From Verrucomicrobiales bacterium (GTDB lineage: Bacteria; Verrucomicrobiota; Verrucomicrobiia; Verrucomicrobiales; DEV007): a stretch of 64,000 nt of DNA. Below are positions 50,211 to 58,922 of this stretch, in pieces. Made by a program: the position numbers and the translations under genes. A model generated the notes under the pieces. It did not search any database. It saw only the letters and a program-made list of their open reading frames with translations, and was not told where the DNA came from. Location of the stretch: contig JAEUHI010000076.1 of NCBI GenBank assembly GCA_016795385.1, positions 16,861-80,860 of the forward strand. Reading direction: 5' to 3'. Position 1 is the first letter of the stretch, and the number at the start of each line of letters is the position of its first letter.

Positions 50211-51308
50211 TCAACGACTGAGCGCGCTCGCCGCCACCGTGCCCTCGCGCCCATCGGCGAGCCGCACCCGGGCCATGCTGCCGCTGCGCTCCAACACCGA
50301 AACGGAGGATCCCTCGTAAAGCTTCACCAACACACCCGACACCGTCGCCTGCGTCGTCTCCAGGACCGTGGCGTTCGTGCCCGCCGCATGGCCCGCGGAG
50401 CGACGGACAAAGATCGATGACTCGCCTTCCGCGGAAGCCGACGAAGCCGGAGCCGGTGGCATGGATGCCGGCGGAGCCGAGAATGACGGCGGTGAAGGGA
50501 TGCCGACCGGATCGGCGGGCGGGGCCGTGCCAGCGGGCTCCGGCAAGGGAGGGGCGGCAGGCGCGGCCGGAGCAGACAGGGTTGGCTCTGGCATCGAAGA
50601 GGGTTCGGTCGCCTTCGGTTTTCCAAAAAGTTTTCCGAAAAGCGAGGGTTTCTCAGGCGCCGCGGAGCCCTCCGTAGCGGCCGCGATCGCTTCATTCGCC
50701 GAGGCATCGGCAGGGGCGGGTGGAGCCGGTGGAGCCGAGGCGGACTCGAGATTCATCGCCGAGGGTTCCGGATATGATGCGGCCGGAGGCGCCGGCGTAT
50801 GATCCGCGTTGGGAAGGAGATCCCCGCTCACCTCCGCCTTTTTCTTCGATTGGAAGAGGCTGAAAAGTCCCGGCTTTTTCTCCGGGAGATCGGGTGAGGC
50901 ATTCGCCGCGGGCGGGGACGTCACCGTGCTTTCGCCGCCCCGCCCCGTGCCTCCCGTCTCAAACGCGGGGACGTAGTTGTTGCTGCGCACCGCCTGCGGG
51001 GTCGGCCCGGTGCCTTCGGAGCGGGGTGCGGCGGGGCGATACACCTGCAGGTATTGCTCGGCCGAGGTGATCACGGGAGGCTTCTGCGTGTAGGTGGCCA
51101 TCGCCTCCATGAGCGCTTTCTTCTGCCGCGCCGCGAGGGCCGCCCGATCGAGCTCCGCATCCTGCTGCGACTGGGTCCAGGCGACGTTTCCTTGCACTCC
51201 GGGACCGGAGCCGCCTTGCACGATCGTGGGGGCCAGCCCGCCATCCTGTCCATTGCCAAGGGTGGCGAAAAGTGATACTGCCAGAAACGCGAGCGGTCGT
51301 GCCTTCAT
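50211..51308 (-). CDS. Exported low-complexity protein with C-terminal SH3-like domain
   Basis: This 365-residue protein has a signal peptide (1-20, ends LGNGQ) and a Pro/Ala/Ser-rich middle with the basic-aromatic motifs EKKPGLFSLFQSKKKAE and PEKPSLFGKLFGKPK. A C-terminal ~60-residue SH3-like domain (VLVKLYEGSSVSVLERSG ... GTVAASALSR) follows. The layout is that of the protein at 26783-28327, so they are probably paralogues. ATG 51308 is chosen over the far upstream ORF start, which overlaps the divergent dipeptidase gene. Confidence 0.75.
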   Translation of the reverse strand: MKARPLAFLAVSLFATLGNGQDGGLAPTIVQGGSGPGVQGNVAWTQSQQDAELDRAALAARQKKALMEAMATYTQKPPVITSAEQYLQVYRPAAPRSEGTGPTPQAVRSNNYVPAFETGGTGRGGESTVTSPPAANASPDLPEKKPGLFSLFQSKKKAEVSGDLLPNADHTPAPPAASYPEPSAMNLESASAPPAPPAPADASANEAIAAATEGSAAPEKPSLFGKLFGKPKATEPSSMPEPTLSAPAAPAAPPLPEPAGTAPPADPVGIPSPPSFSAPPASMPPAPASSASAEGESSIFVRRSAGHAAGTNATVLETTQATVSGVLVKLYEGSSVSVLERSGSMARVRLADGREGTVAASALSR

Positions 51309-51372
51309 GCTTCGAAATGAGGTTCGGCCGCAGTTTGACTCCCTTTTCACCCGATTTCCAGCCCCCATCACC

Positions 51373-52452
51373 ATGAATTTGATCTTCGACGTGCACCTCG
51401 ATCTCAGCCTCAACGCTCTCGAATGGAACCGGGATCTGACACTGCCGATCGACCAGATCCGCGCCCTCGAAGCCGGAAAGACGGACATGAAGGGCCGTGC
51501 CCTCAACACCGTCTGCCTCGATGAAATGCGCAAAGGGGGCATCGGCCTCTGCGTCGCCACCCAGATCGGCGGCTGCATGAAACCCCGCGGACCCGTGGCG
51601 TGCTGGGAGTCGCCCGCCCAAGCCTGGGGCATGACGCAGGGCCAGCGGCATTACTACGAAGCCCTCTGCGATCTCGGCGAGATGGTGCAGATCCGAAATC
51701 TCGAGCAACTCGATGCCCATCTCGCCCTCTGGGCTGATCCCGTCGCCGCCGCCGCCGCGAAGGCCCCGATCGGCTACGTCCTTTCCTTGGAAGGGGCCGA
51801 TTCCATGGTGACGGTCGATTATCTGGAGACCGCTTGGGAATACGGTCTCCGCGCGATCGGTCCCGCCCACTACGGCGCCGGACGCTACGCCATGGGCCAC
51901 GATCAGGTTGGCGGCCTGCGGCCCGGCGGAGCCGATCTCATCAAAAAGATGGACGAGCTCGGCATCATCCTCGACGTGACCCACCTCAGCGACGACTGCT
52001 TTTTCGAGGCCCTCGACCTTTACCAAGGCACGGTCTGGGCGAGCCATTCGAACTGCCGCGCCATCGTCGACGATCCGCGCCAATTCAGCGACGAGCAGAT
52101 CAAGCTCCTCATCGAGCGCGGTGCCGTGCTCGGCTCGGTCTACGACACGTGGATGATGATCCCGGGCTGGGTCCGTGGCAAGACGACACCGCAGGAAACG
52201 GGCGTCTCCATCGCCCACATCGGCGATCACATCGATCACATCTGCCAGCTCGCGGGCAACGCGAACCACGTCGGCATCGGCAGCGACCTCGACGGTGGCT
52301 TCGGCAAGGAGCAGAGCCCCGTCGATCTCGAGACCATCGCCGATCTCCAGAAGCTGGAGGACATCCTCAAAGGCCGCGGCTATTCCGACGAAGACGTGAA
52401 GGCGATCTTCAGCGGCAATTTCCTCCGTCTGCTGCGCGAAGCGTGGGCGTGA
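51373..52452 (+). CDS. Membrane-dipeptidase-like amidohydrolase (peptidase M19)
   Basis: This 359-residue zinc hydrolase has a TIM-barrel fold and carries the M19 motif D-V-H-L-D near residue 6, a Glu ligand region (LSLEGADSM), His ligands THLS and ASHSNCRAI, and the C-terminal GIGSDLDGGFG. It would cleave dipeptides, possibly including D-amino acid ones from peptidoglycan. No signal peptide, so cytosolic. ATG 51373 preferred since the frame extends over the divergent gene. Confidence 0.88.
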   Translation: MNLIFDVHLDLSLNALEWNRDLTLPIDQIRALEAGKTDMKGRALNTVCLDEMRKGGIGLCVATQIGGCMKPRGPVACWESPAQAWGMTQGQRHYYEALCDLGEMVQIRNLEQLDAHLALWADPVAAAAAKAPIGYVLSLEGADSMVTVDYLETAWEYGLRAIGPAHYGAGRYAMGHDQVGGLRPGGADLIKKMDELGIILDVTHLSDDCFFEALDLYQGTVWASHSNCRAIVDDPRQFSDEQIKLLIERGAVLGSVYDTWMMIPGWVRGKTTPQETGVSIAHIGDHIDHICQLAGNANHVGIGSDLDGGFGKEQSPVDLETIADLQKLEDILKGRGYSDEDVKAIFSGNFLRLLREAWA

Positions 52453-52549
52453 AGGTCGAGCGGCGCAATCATTGCCATCGGTTGAGGCATGGGAACCGAG
52501 ATTGGGAGAAGGCTTGACATCATGATGCGCTCGGAGTATGCGTTGATGC

Positions 52550-52792
52550 ATGAGGACGACCGTTTCCATCGAGGATTCCTTGTTGGAGCAGGCTCGCGAG
52601 CTATCGCGTCAGCGCTCGTGCACCTTGGGCGAGGTGTTTGATGAGGCCCTGCGGCTGAGCTTCGCCGCCGCCCGGAAGGGATCCTCTCCGGAATCGAGTC
52701 GACCTCTGAAGACCTTTCGAGGTGACGGTCTACGGGATGGAGTCGATCTGGATTCCTCATCGTCCCTGCAGGAAACCATGGACGGGCGATGA
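52550..52792 (+). CDS. VapB-like antitoxin
   Basis: This 80-residue protein has an N-terminal ribbon-helix-helix-type sequence (MRTTVSIEDSLLEQARELS) as in VapB/CopG antitoxins. A disordered tail (SSPESSRPLK...) follows that would wrap the toxin. It overlaps the PIN-domain gene by ATGA (52789-52792), the usual antitoxin-first order. Confidence 0.8.
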   Translation: MRTTVSIEDSLLEQARELSRQRSCTLGEVFDEALRLSFAAARKGSSPESSRPLKTFRGDGLRDGVDLDSSSSLQETMDGR

Positions 52793-53217
52793 TCCTCCTC
52801 GATGTCAACATCCTCGTATATGCCCATCGCGAAGACGCTGCACGGCACGCCGATTACAAGGCCTGGCTGGAATCGGCTCTGCATCGGGCTCCAGGAGTCG
52901 GTGTCTCCGATCTGGCGTTGAGCGGATTCATCAGGGTAGTCACACACCCGAAAGTGTTCCGTATACCGACGCCCTTGGGAGAGGCTTTGGATTTCGTCGA
53001 AGACTTTCGATCGCGGGACGAGACGAGCGTGATCGCTCCCGGGCCGAGACATTGGAACGTTTTCCACGATCTCTGCCGTAGAGCGGACGCTCGCGGCAAC
53101 CTCGTGCCGGATGCCTTCCATGCGGCACTTGCCATCGAGACGGGATGTGAATGGATCACCGCCGATCGCGGATTTTCCAGATTCCCCGGCCTGAAATGGC
53201 GTCACCCCTTGGATTGA
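52789..53217 (+). CDS. VapC-like PIN-domain toxin
   Basis: This 142-residue RNase has the PIN acidic residues D5 (MILLDVNILVYA), a Glu/Asp cluster in DAFHAALAIE and the final T-A-D-R-G-F. It probably cleaves tRNA or rRNA when free of VapB. The reading frame is intact and the key acidic residues are present. Confidence 0.88.
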   Translation: MILLDVNILVYAHREDAARHADYKAWLESALHRAPGVGVSDLALSGFIRVVTHPKVFRIPTPLGEALDFVEDFRSRDETSVIAPGPRHWNVFHDLCRRADARGNLVPDAFHAALAIETGCEWITADRGFSRFPGLKWRHPLD

Positions 53218-53314
53218 TCTCTTCCGTTCCCTTCTTCATCCGCTGACATTCATAGGGTCATGCCTTGAACCGCAAGGATATCCCTAACCTGGATGACCCC
53301 ACAGATTGGGAGAA

Positions 53315-54067
53315 TCATCCCACTCTCCCAAACCACTCCCACATCAGGATCGCGCCGGTGACGGCGATGTTGTGGGAATCCGCCGCCTCCCGTTTCGGGA
53401 GATGGACGAGTTCCGCGCATTGCCTTTCGATTTCAGGCGGCAGACCGGCGGACTCCGATCCAAGGATGATCGCGGTTTTTCGGGCGGCGCGGACTTCCCC
53501 GAGCGGACGGCTGGCGACTCCCTCGCTGACGCCCAGCAGGACGAACCCCGCCTCGCCGAGGCGGTCGAGAGTGTGCTCGAGGGAGGCGACTTCAAAGATC
53601 GGCAGCCGAAAGACCGCCCCGGCCGAGCCCCGGATGCTCTTTCGCGAATAGACATCGACGCCCCGCCCTTTCTCCATCACGACCCCATCGATCCCGAAGG
53701 CGACGGCGCTCCGGAGGAGCGTGCCCAGATTTCCGGCGTCGGCGGGATCGATGGGCACGAGAAGACGGGTGGCCTGCACCCAAAAGGTCTCGTCGGGCGT
53801 CCTTGGAGCCGGCCGGCGGACCGTGGCGAAGGCGCCGCGATGGAAACGATAACCGGGATCGCGGCGTAGCGTCTCTCCAGGCACTTCGCGCACCTTCAAA
53901 CCAAGTTCGGCGGCACGAGCCAAGAGCCCGGGAAACCGTCCTGCCTCGATGACGAGATCGAGGATTTCAAAATGACCCGCGGCGAGCAGGACTGAAACGG
54001 CGGGATGGCCTTCGACGATAAAGGTATCCGCGGCGGAGTCGCTGCCGGCTCCGCACCCGTCCCTCAT
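53315..54067 (-). CDS. TrmH/SpoU-family RNA 2'-O-methyltransferase
   Basis: This 250-residue SPOUT methyltransferase uses SAM to methylate a ribose in tRNA or rRNA. An N-terminal L30e-like domain precedes the motifs DAGNLGTLLRSA (motif 1), ILGSESAGLP (motif 2) and DSHNIAVTGAI (motif 3). The motif 3 order D-S-H-N-I-A-V replaces the usual S-L-N-V-A. Target unknown. The N terminus is short and may begin further downstream. Confidence 0.85.
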   Translation of the reverse strand: MRDGCGAGSDSAADTFIVEGHPAVSVLLAAGHFEILDLVIEAGRFPGLLARAAELGLKVREVPGETLRRDPGYRFHRGAFATVRRPAPRTPDETFWVQATRLLVPIDPADAGNLGTLLRSAVAFGIDGVVMEKGRGVDVYSRKSIRGSAGAVFRLPIFEVASLEHTLDRLGEAGFVLLGVSEGVASRPLGEVRAARKTAIILGSESAGLPPEIERQCAELVHLPKREAADSHNIAVTGAILMWEWFGRVG

Positions 54068-54088
54068 CCACTGAAGCCGGGCCGGAGA

Positions 54089-54433
54089 TCAATGGGCCGA
54101 GGCCTTGTCGCGGGTCGAAAGGCTGATCAGGGCGAGGAAAATGAGGACACCGGCACCAATGACGCGGAGCAGGGCGCCCAGAAGGCTGCCTCCAAAGGCT
54201 TCGATCCCGTAAATTCCGATTCCCACGCCGATCAGGATGGTGAAGATCGGACCCGCGAGATTGATGGTCTTTTCCGAAACCGGCAGGCAGCCCATGATCG
54301 TGAACATCACGGTGAATCCGGCAAGGTAGAGCCAGACGGGAGTCCAGAAACCGGCGCTGGCGCTGACGCAGACTTCGCAGAGAAGCCAGGAGAGACCACA
54401 AAGAAAGAGGAAGCCGTGGGAGAGGGAGTTCAT
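54089..54433 (-). CDS. Small polytopic membrane protein
   Basis: This 114-residue protein has about four hydrophobic helices (about 5-25, 30-48, 58-76, 82-104). No recognised family. ATG 54433 is used because the longer frame overlaps the accA stop. Positioned between TrmH and accA on the same strand. Confidence 0.55.
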   Translation of the reverse strand: MNSLSHGFLFLCGLSWLLCEVCVSASAGFWTPVWLYLAGFTVMFTIMGCLPVSEKTINLAGPIFTILIGVGIGIYGIEAFGGSLLGALLRVIGAGVLIFLALISLSTRDKASAH

Positions 54434-54504
54434 CGCGGGGAAAATGATTCGGATTGTCGGAGATTCAAGCAGGGATTGCCCGTGTCGCAGGGAAATACGC
54501 CGGA

Positions 54505-55485
54505 TCAACGGCGTCCGCGCTCACGAAATTCGCCAAAGGCGCGGAATTTGTCGTAGCGGCGCTTCAGGAGCGTGTCCTTGTCGAGGGTCTCCAGCTCGGT
54601 GAGGTGTTTGATCACCTGGCGCTTCAGGTTGCCGGCCGCGGCGACATGATCGTGATGGGCGCCGCCCATGGGCTCGGGGATGACCTCGTCGATGATCTTC
54701 AAGCCCTCGAGATCCCCGGCGCTCAGTTTCAGGGCCGTGGCCGCCTCGGTCGCATACTTGCGGTCTTTCCAGAGGATCGCGGCACAACCTTCGGGGCTGA
54801 TCACGGAATAATAAGCGTTCTCCATCATGAGGACGCGGTCGGCCACGCCGATGCCGAGCGCTCCCCCGGATCCACCCTCGCCGATGACGACGGCCACGAC
54901 GGGGACGCGGAGCATCATCATCTCGCGGAGGTTGAAGGCGATCGCTTCGGCGATGTTGCGCTCCTCGGCCTCGATCCCCGGATAGGCGCCGGGAGTGTCG
55001 ATGAGGGTGACGACGGGGATGTTGAATTTCTCCGCCATCTTCATGAGTCGGAGCGCCTTGCGGTAACCCTCGGGATGGGCGCTGCCGAAATTGCGGCGGA
55101 GGTTTTCCTTCGTGTCGCGTCCCTTCTGGTGGCCGATCACCATCACCTTGCGTCCTTCGAGGCGGGCGAAGCCACCGGGCATGGCTTCGTCTTCACCGAT
55201 GTGGCGGTCGCCGTGGAGCTCGAGGAAATCATCGAAGGAGTGCTCGACGTAATCGAGCATGAAAGGCCGCTGCGTGTGGCGGGCGATCTGCACGCGCTGC
55301 CAGGGGGTGAGATTGCGGTAGACCTCGCCCTTCATCTTGGTGAGCTTGTCCTCGATGCGCTTCATCTCGCTCGACATATCGATGTCGCTGTCGGCGGCGC
55401 GGTCGCGCAGCTCGGCGAGCTGGCGCTCGAGATTGACGATGGGCTTTTCGAATTCGAGAGGTTCGACGGTGGTCATGGCGGGCAC
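54505..55485 (-). CDS. accA: Acetyl-CoA carboxylase carboxyltransferase subunit alpha
   Basis: This 326-residue subunit moves the carboxyl group from biotin to acetyl-CoA to make malonyl-CoA, with AccD. Blocks visible are MPGGFARLEGRKVMVIGHQKGRDTKENLRRNFG, IDTPGAYPG, GEGGSGGALGIGVADRVLM and YYSVISPEGCAAILW. Length is typical. ATG 55485 or ATG 55476 could be the start. acpP lies farther along on the same strand. Confidence 0.95.
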   Translation of the reverse strand: MPAMTTVEPLEFEKPIVNLERQLAELRDRAADSDIDMSSEMKRIEDKLTKMKGEVYRNLTPWQRVQIARHTQRPFMLDYVEHSFDDFLELHGDRHIGEDEAMPGGFARLEGRKVMVIGHQKGRDTKENLRRNFGSAHPEGYRKALRLMKMAEKFNIPVVTLIDTPGAYPGIEAEERNIAEAIAFNLREMMMLRVPVVAVVIGEGGSGGALGIGVADRVLMMENAYYSVISPEGCAAILWKDRKYATEAATALKLSAGDLEGLKIIDEVIPEPMGGAHHDHVAAAGNLKRQVIKHLTELETLDKDTLLKRRYDKFRAFGEFRERGRR

Positions 55486-55508
55486 TTTAGCGCGTTTCTC
55501 GCGGCGGT

Positions 55509-56357
55509 CTACTTCACAAGATCAACTTTTGAGCCGACGCGGAGGATGGTGAAAAGCTCTTCGAGATCCTCGTTCGGGATCATCACCCCGAAGGGACGCG
55601 ACTCTCCCCCGTCCGGTCCGGGGTCGGCCTGCCGGATGAACAGCCCGATTTTCCCGGTGCGGATCCACTTGGCGCTGTTCATGTAGCTGGGATGCGTGAA
55701 ATTCACGGGCTGGTCGCCGTGCCAGGCGACACGCTCGCTCACGGTCGTGGCGACGGGGGCCTTGATGTCCGGAGGCAGATTGCGATCGACGATCCGGTAT
55801 TCCTTGAAGAGAGCGTCGCCGTCAAACACCGTCACGGTGCCCTTCGCGAGGCTGATCTCGACCCGGAAATTCAAAGGATAGACCGTGAGCGGCTCATCGG
55901 GAAAGATGAACTCGGAGGTTTTTCCGTTCGCCCGCATGATGTAGTCGATCGTGGTCTGGTTCCGGCTCGCGATCGTGACGAGGGCCTCGCCGCGACGCAC
56001 CTTGTGCTCGACCTTGCCGGGCATGGGAATCTTCGAGAGAAGGAGATCCATGTTCACCTCGCCGACGATGCGCCGCGCCTCGTCGTAGGTGGCCGACTCC
56101 GGGAAATACTGCATCAGGTAAAGGAGCCGGTCGCGCGCCGAGACGAGTTCGCCTTCCTTCAGCAGGGCGATCGCGGCGTCGAAGTGGCGTTTCCCAAGAT
56201 CGGGACGCTCGAGAGTGCCGCCCCCTTTGCCGGAGATGTGCCGGTTCACCACGATCTCGGGTTGGGCGAATTTTTTCCAATAGAAGTAGGCCCCGGCGAC
56301 ACCGCCCCCACAGACGAGGAGGGCGAGAAAGGCGAGCAGGAACTTGAACCGGGCCAT
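55509..56357 (-). CDS. LysM protein with degenerate L,D-transpeptidase-like domain
   Basis: This 282-residue membrane-anchored protein has an N-terminal helix (about 6-24), a helical region, a LysM domain (about 119-165, VEHKVRRGEALVTIASRNQTTI) and a YkuD-like domain (about 168-282). The YkuD domain has lost its catalytic motif: where S-H-G-C-I-R should stand the sequence reads R-P-F-G-V-M-I, followed by the expected N-E-D-L-E-E-L and V-G-S-K-V. The upstream catalytic His is also absent. It is probably a pseudo-enzyme that binds peptidoglycan or regulates a true transpeptidase such as that at 16669-17760. ATG 56357 used. Confidence 0.75.
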   Translation of the reverse strand: MARFKFLLAFLALLVCGGGVAGAYFYWKKFAQPEIVVNRHISGKGGGTLERPDLGKRHFDAAIALLKEGELVSARDRLLYLMQYFPESATYDEARRIVGEVNMDLLLSKIPMPGKVEHKVRRGEALVTIASRNQTTIDYIMRANGKTSEFIFPDEPLTVYPLNFRVEISLAKGTVTVFDGDALFKEYRIVDRNLPPDIKAPVATTVSERVAWHGDQPVNFTHPSYMNSAKWIRTGKIGLFIRQADPGPDGGESRPFGVMIPNEDLEELFTILRVGSKVDLVK

Positions 56358-56393
56358 CGAGGATGCGGAAGAGAGAGGAAAACCTGGAGCCAA

Positions 56394-56921
56394 TCAGAGA
56401 AGACCGCGGCGCTTCAGATCAAACACATTGATGCTGAGCGATCGTCCGATCATCTCCATGGTGAACTTGAGCAGCGAGACCTCCCAGGAATCGTCGACCC
56501 CGCAGATGAGGGCGCGCGAAGGATCCCCGTTCGAGCGGATCTCTTCGAGGATGCGGTCGCGCACCTGCTCGACGGGGAGATGCACGACCTCCTCGGTGAA
56601 GCTGCGTTTGGCGAAATTGAAGCCGTATTGGAAAAAGGCGAAATTCCCGTGCTGGCGGAACCATTCCGCGAAGACCTCGGCCTGCTCGCCGAAGCCCTCG
56701 AAAAGGAGATCCCGGTAGCCTTCGGGACGCAGGATCTTCGGCCGCTCCGCCTCCATGCGGCCTTCGCGGATACGCACGGTGCCGACGGAGTCCATCGGCT
56801 CGGTGAGGAGATGGAACTGGAAATTCGTCGTGCCAAAGGTGTCGATGAGACGGTCGGGCTCGTGAAGCACGACGGTGTGCTCCATGGCATAGGCGATGTC
56901 GTCGAAGGATAGGGCGGCCAT
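56394..56921 (-). CDS. Conserved-looking cytosolic protein, function unknown
   Basis: This 175-residue protein has mixed alpha/beta composition and no signal or membrane helix. Its start MAALSFDDIAYAMEHT is chosen over an ORF start at 57068 whose extra 49 codons cover the terminator of acpP. Segments FQFHLLTEPMDSVGTVRIREG and ICGVDDSWEVSLLKFTMEMIG look structured. No family recognised. It is followed on the same strand by the LysM protein, 36 nt away. Confidence 0.6.
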   Translation of the reverse strand: MAALSFDDIAYAMEHTVVLHEPDRLIDTFGTTNFQFHLLTEPMDSVGTVRIREGRMEAERPKILRPEGYRDLLFEGFGEQAEVFAEWFRQHGNFAFFQYGFNFAKRSFTEEVVHLPVEQVRDRILEEIRSNGDPSRALICGVDDSWEVSLLKFTMEMIGRSLSINVFDLKRRGLL

Positions 56922-57032
56922 GATCGGCGGAGTGGCCAAGTCTAAGCGCAAATGCCGGGGAAATCCAACAGGGAAGCCGCAGGTCGGGGGACGAAGGCCC
57001 GGAGATCGAAAACCCGACCGATTCCCGTGATC

Positions 57033-57061
57033 CAAAAAAAATGCGCCTCCGGGGAGGCGCA
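57033..57061 (-). terminator. Rho-independent terminator of acpP
   Basis: On the minus strand the stem TGCGCCTCC/GGAGGCGCA is followed by eight Ts; on the plus strand it appears as AAAAAAAA then the stem. Confidence 0.9.
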
Positions 57062-57096
57062 CCTTCAAACAGGGTCTGGTCGGAGACCGGAGAGGG

Positions 57097-57339
57097 TCAC
57101 TTCGACTGCTCGGCGATGTAGGCGTAGACGTCGCCGACGCTCATGAGCTTCTCGGCATCTTCGTCCGGGACGGTGATGTCGAATTCTTCCTCGAAAGCCA
57201 TCACCAGCTCGACCGTGTCGAGAGAATCGGCGCCGAGATCTTCGATGAACTTGGCTTCGGGCTTCACTTGCTCTTCGCTCACGCCCAGTTGTTCAACGAT
57301 GATGTTCTTAACTTTCTCTTCGATAGATGCGTCGGCCAT
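57097..57339 (-). CDS. acpP: Acyl carrier protein
   Basis: This 80-residue acidic helical carrier has the phosphopantetheine site D-S-L at 38-40 (Ser 39) in the GADSLDTVELVMAFE context. It carries growing acyl chains on a thioester for fatty-acid synthesis. Own promoter region upstream and a strong terminator downstream, so it is expressed alone. Confidence 0.97.
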   Translation of the reverse strand: MADASIEEKVKNIIVEQLGVSEEQVKPEAKFIEDLGADSLDTVELVMAFEEEFDITVPDEDAEKLMSVGDVYAYIAEQSK

Positions 57340-57522
57340 TGGAAAGGTGGGGAATGGATTTTCGGATTCCGGGTTTATTAGCGGTGGTGGAGATGTTTGG
57401 CAACGCTTTTTTTACAGCCTTTTTCAGGATCTCCCCCTCCCCGCCCGCGGTGGCGGGAAAAGGCCGATTTTCCGGGGCATGATCCGTTGCCCTCGGGCGC
57501 GGCGCAGGTATCTTCCGGCGGA

Positions 57523-58704
57523 ATGTCCTTCGTCCCCCATCTGAACGCGCTCGACGCCGGCGCGCCGCTCTCGCCCCTGCTGGCGAGATTCCGCTCGCTC
57601 CTCGATCCGATGTCACCCGCGGCGCTCGAGTCGCTCGCGGGAGAATCGGTCGCGACGACCCGTCGCCATTTCGGGAAGACGATGCGCCTTTTCGCGCCGA
57701 TCTACCTTTCGAACGAGTGCGTGAACAATTGCGCCTACTGCGGTTTCTCGCGCGACAACCCCATCCTCCGCACCACCCTCACCGTGCCGCAGGTGGTGAA
57801 AGAGGCACGCCACCTCGCCGGCCTCGGCTTCCGCCATCTCCTCCTCGTCGCGGGCGAACATCCCCGTTTTGTCTCCGAAGGTTACCTTGAGGAATGCCTC
57901 GCCGCGCTCCGCGATTTCATCCCCACCCTCGCGATCGAAGTGGGACCGATGGAAACGCCGGAATACGAGCCCCTCGTCCGCGCCGGCTGCGAGGGCCTCG
58001 TCGTGTATCAGGAGACCTACGATCGGACCGCCTACGCGGAATACCACACCGCGGGACCAAAGAAGGATTTCGATTGGCGCCTCGAATGTCCCGAGCGGGG
58101 TTACGCCGCCGGCTTCCGCCGCATCGGGATCGGCGCGCTCGTCGGCCTGAGCGACTGGCGGCAGGAAGTCCTGCGCCTCGCCGCCCATCTCGAATACCTC
58201 CAGCGCACTTGCTGGAAGGCGACCTTCACCATCGCCCTGCCGCGCCTCCGTCCCGCCGCCGGCAGTTTTCAACCGCGCCATGCCATGAGCGACGCGCAGT
58301 TCGTGCAAACCCTCTGCGCCTTCCGCGTCTGTTTTCCCCAGGTCGGCATCGTCCTCAGCACGCGCGAGCCCGAGCCTCTGCGGAACGCCCTCTTTCCTCT
58401 CGGCGTCACCTCGATCAGCGCCGGCAGCCACACCGAACCCGGCGGCTATACCGGCGAGGGCGCCGACGACGTCCACCTCACCGTGCGAGGTCGCCGCGTC
58501 GATCTCGAGGAAAAGCCCGCCAAGGCGACCTGCTCGGGCGGGGCGACTCCGGCAACGGGACAATTCGACATCGCGGATGAGCGCAGCGCCGCCGAAGTCG
58601 CCGCCCATCTCCGCTCCATCGGGCTGGAGCCCGTGTGGAAAGATTGGGATGCCTCCATCCTCGCCGGAGCCTCAGCCCCCGACGAACTCGCCGTCACCGC
58701 ATGA
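57523..58704 (+). CDS. thiH: 2-iminoacetate synthase
   Basis: This 393-residue radical SAM enzyme cleaves tyrosine to 2-iminoacetate (dehydroglycine) for the thiazole of thiamine. The iron-sulfur motif C-V-N-N-C-A-Y-C is at residues 66-73. Other blocks include GEHPRFVSEGYLEE and EVGPMETPEYEPLV. ATG 57523 preferred; the preceding 42 codons are not conserved. It overlaps thiS by ATGA. The partner thiG is not in this window. Confidence 0.9.
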   Translation: MSFVPHLNALDAGAPLSPLLARFRSLLDPMSPAALESLAGESVATTRRHFGKTMRLFAPIYLSNECVNNCAYCGFSRDNPILRTTLTVPQVVKEARHLAGLGFRHLLLVAGEHPRFVSEGYLEECLAALRDFIPTLAIEVGPMETPEYEPLVRAGCEGLVVYQETYDRTAYAEYHTAGPKKDFDWRLECPERGYAAGFRRIGIGALVGLSDWRQEVLRLAAHLEYLQRTCWKATFTIALPRLRPAAGSFQPRHAMSDAQFVQTLCAFRVCFPQVGIVLSTREPEPLRNALFPLGVTSISAGSHTEPGGYTGEGADDVHLTVRGRRVDLEEKPAKATCSGGATPATGQFDIADERSAAEVAAHLRSIGLEPVWKDWDASILAGASAPDELAVTA

Positions 58705-58904
58705 AGATCACCCTCAACGGCGCCCCCCGGGAATTTCCGGAGACCACCCTCACCATCAGCTCCCTCCTCGAAGCCGTGGGCCTCGGTCCCCAACCCGTCC
58801 TCGTGGAGCGAAACGGCCTCGCCGTGCTGCGGCGGGAGTTCGATGAAACGCCGGTCGAAGAGGGCGACACGATCGAGGTCGTGCGGATGGTGGCAGGGGG
58901 GTAA
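58701..58904 (+). CDS. thiS: Sulfur carrier protein ThiS
   Basis: This 67-residue ubiquitin-like protein ends in Gly-Gly, which is adenylated by ThiF and converted to a thiocarboxylate used by ThiG. Pattern MKITLNGAPREFPETT ... VEEGDTIEVVRMVAGG is typical. It starts inside the thiH stop codon (ATGA), ensuring balanced expression. The order thiH-thiS is less usual than thiS-thiG-thiH. Confidence 0.92.
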   Translation: MKITLNGAPREFPETTLTISSLLEAVGLGPQPVLVERNGLAVLRREFDETPVEEGDTIEVVRMVAGG

Positions 58905-58922
58905 GGTGATCGGATTTCCGGG

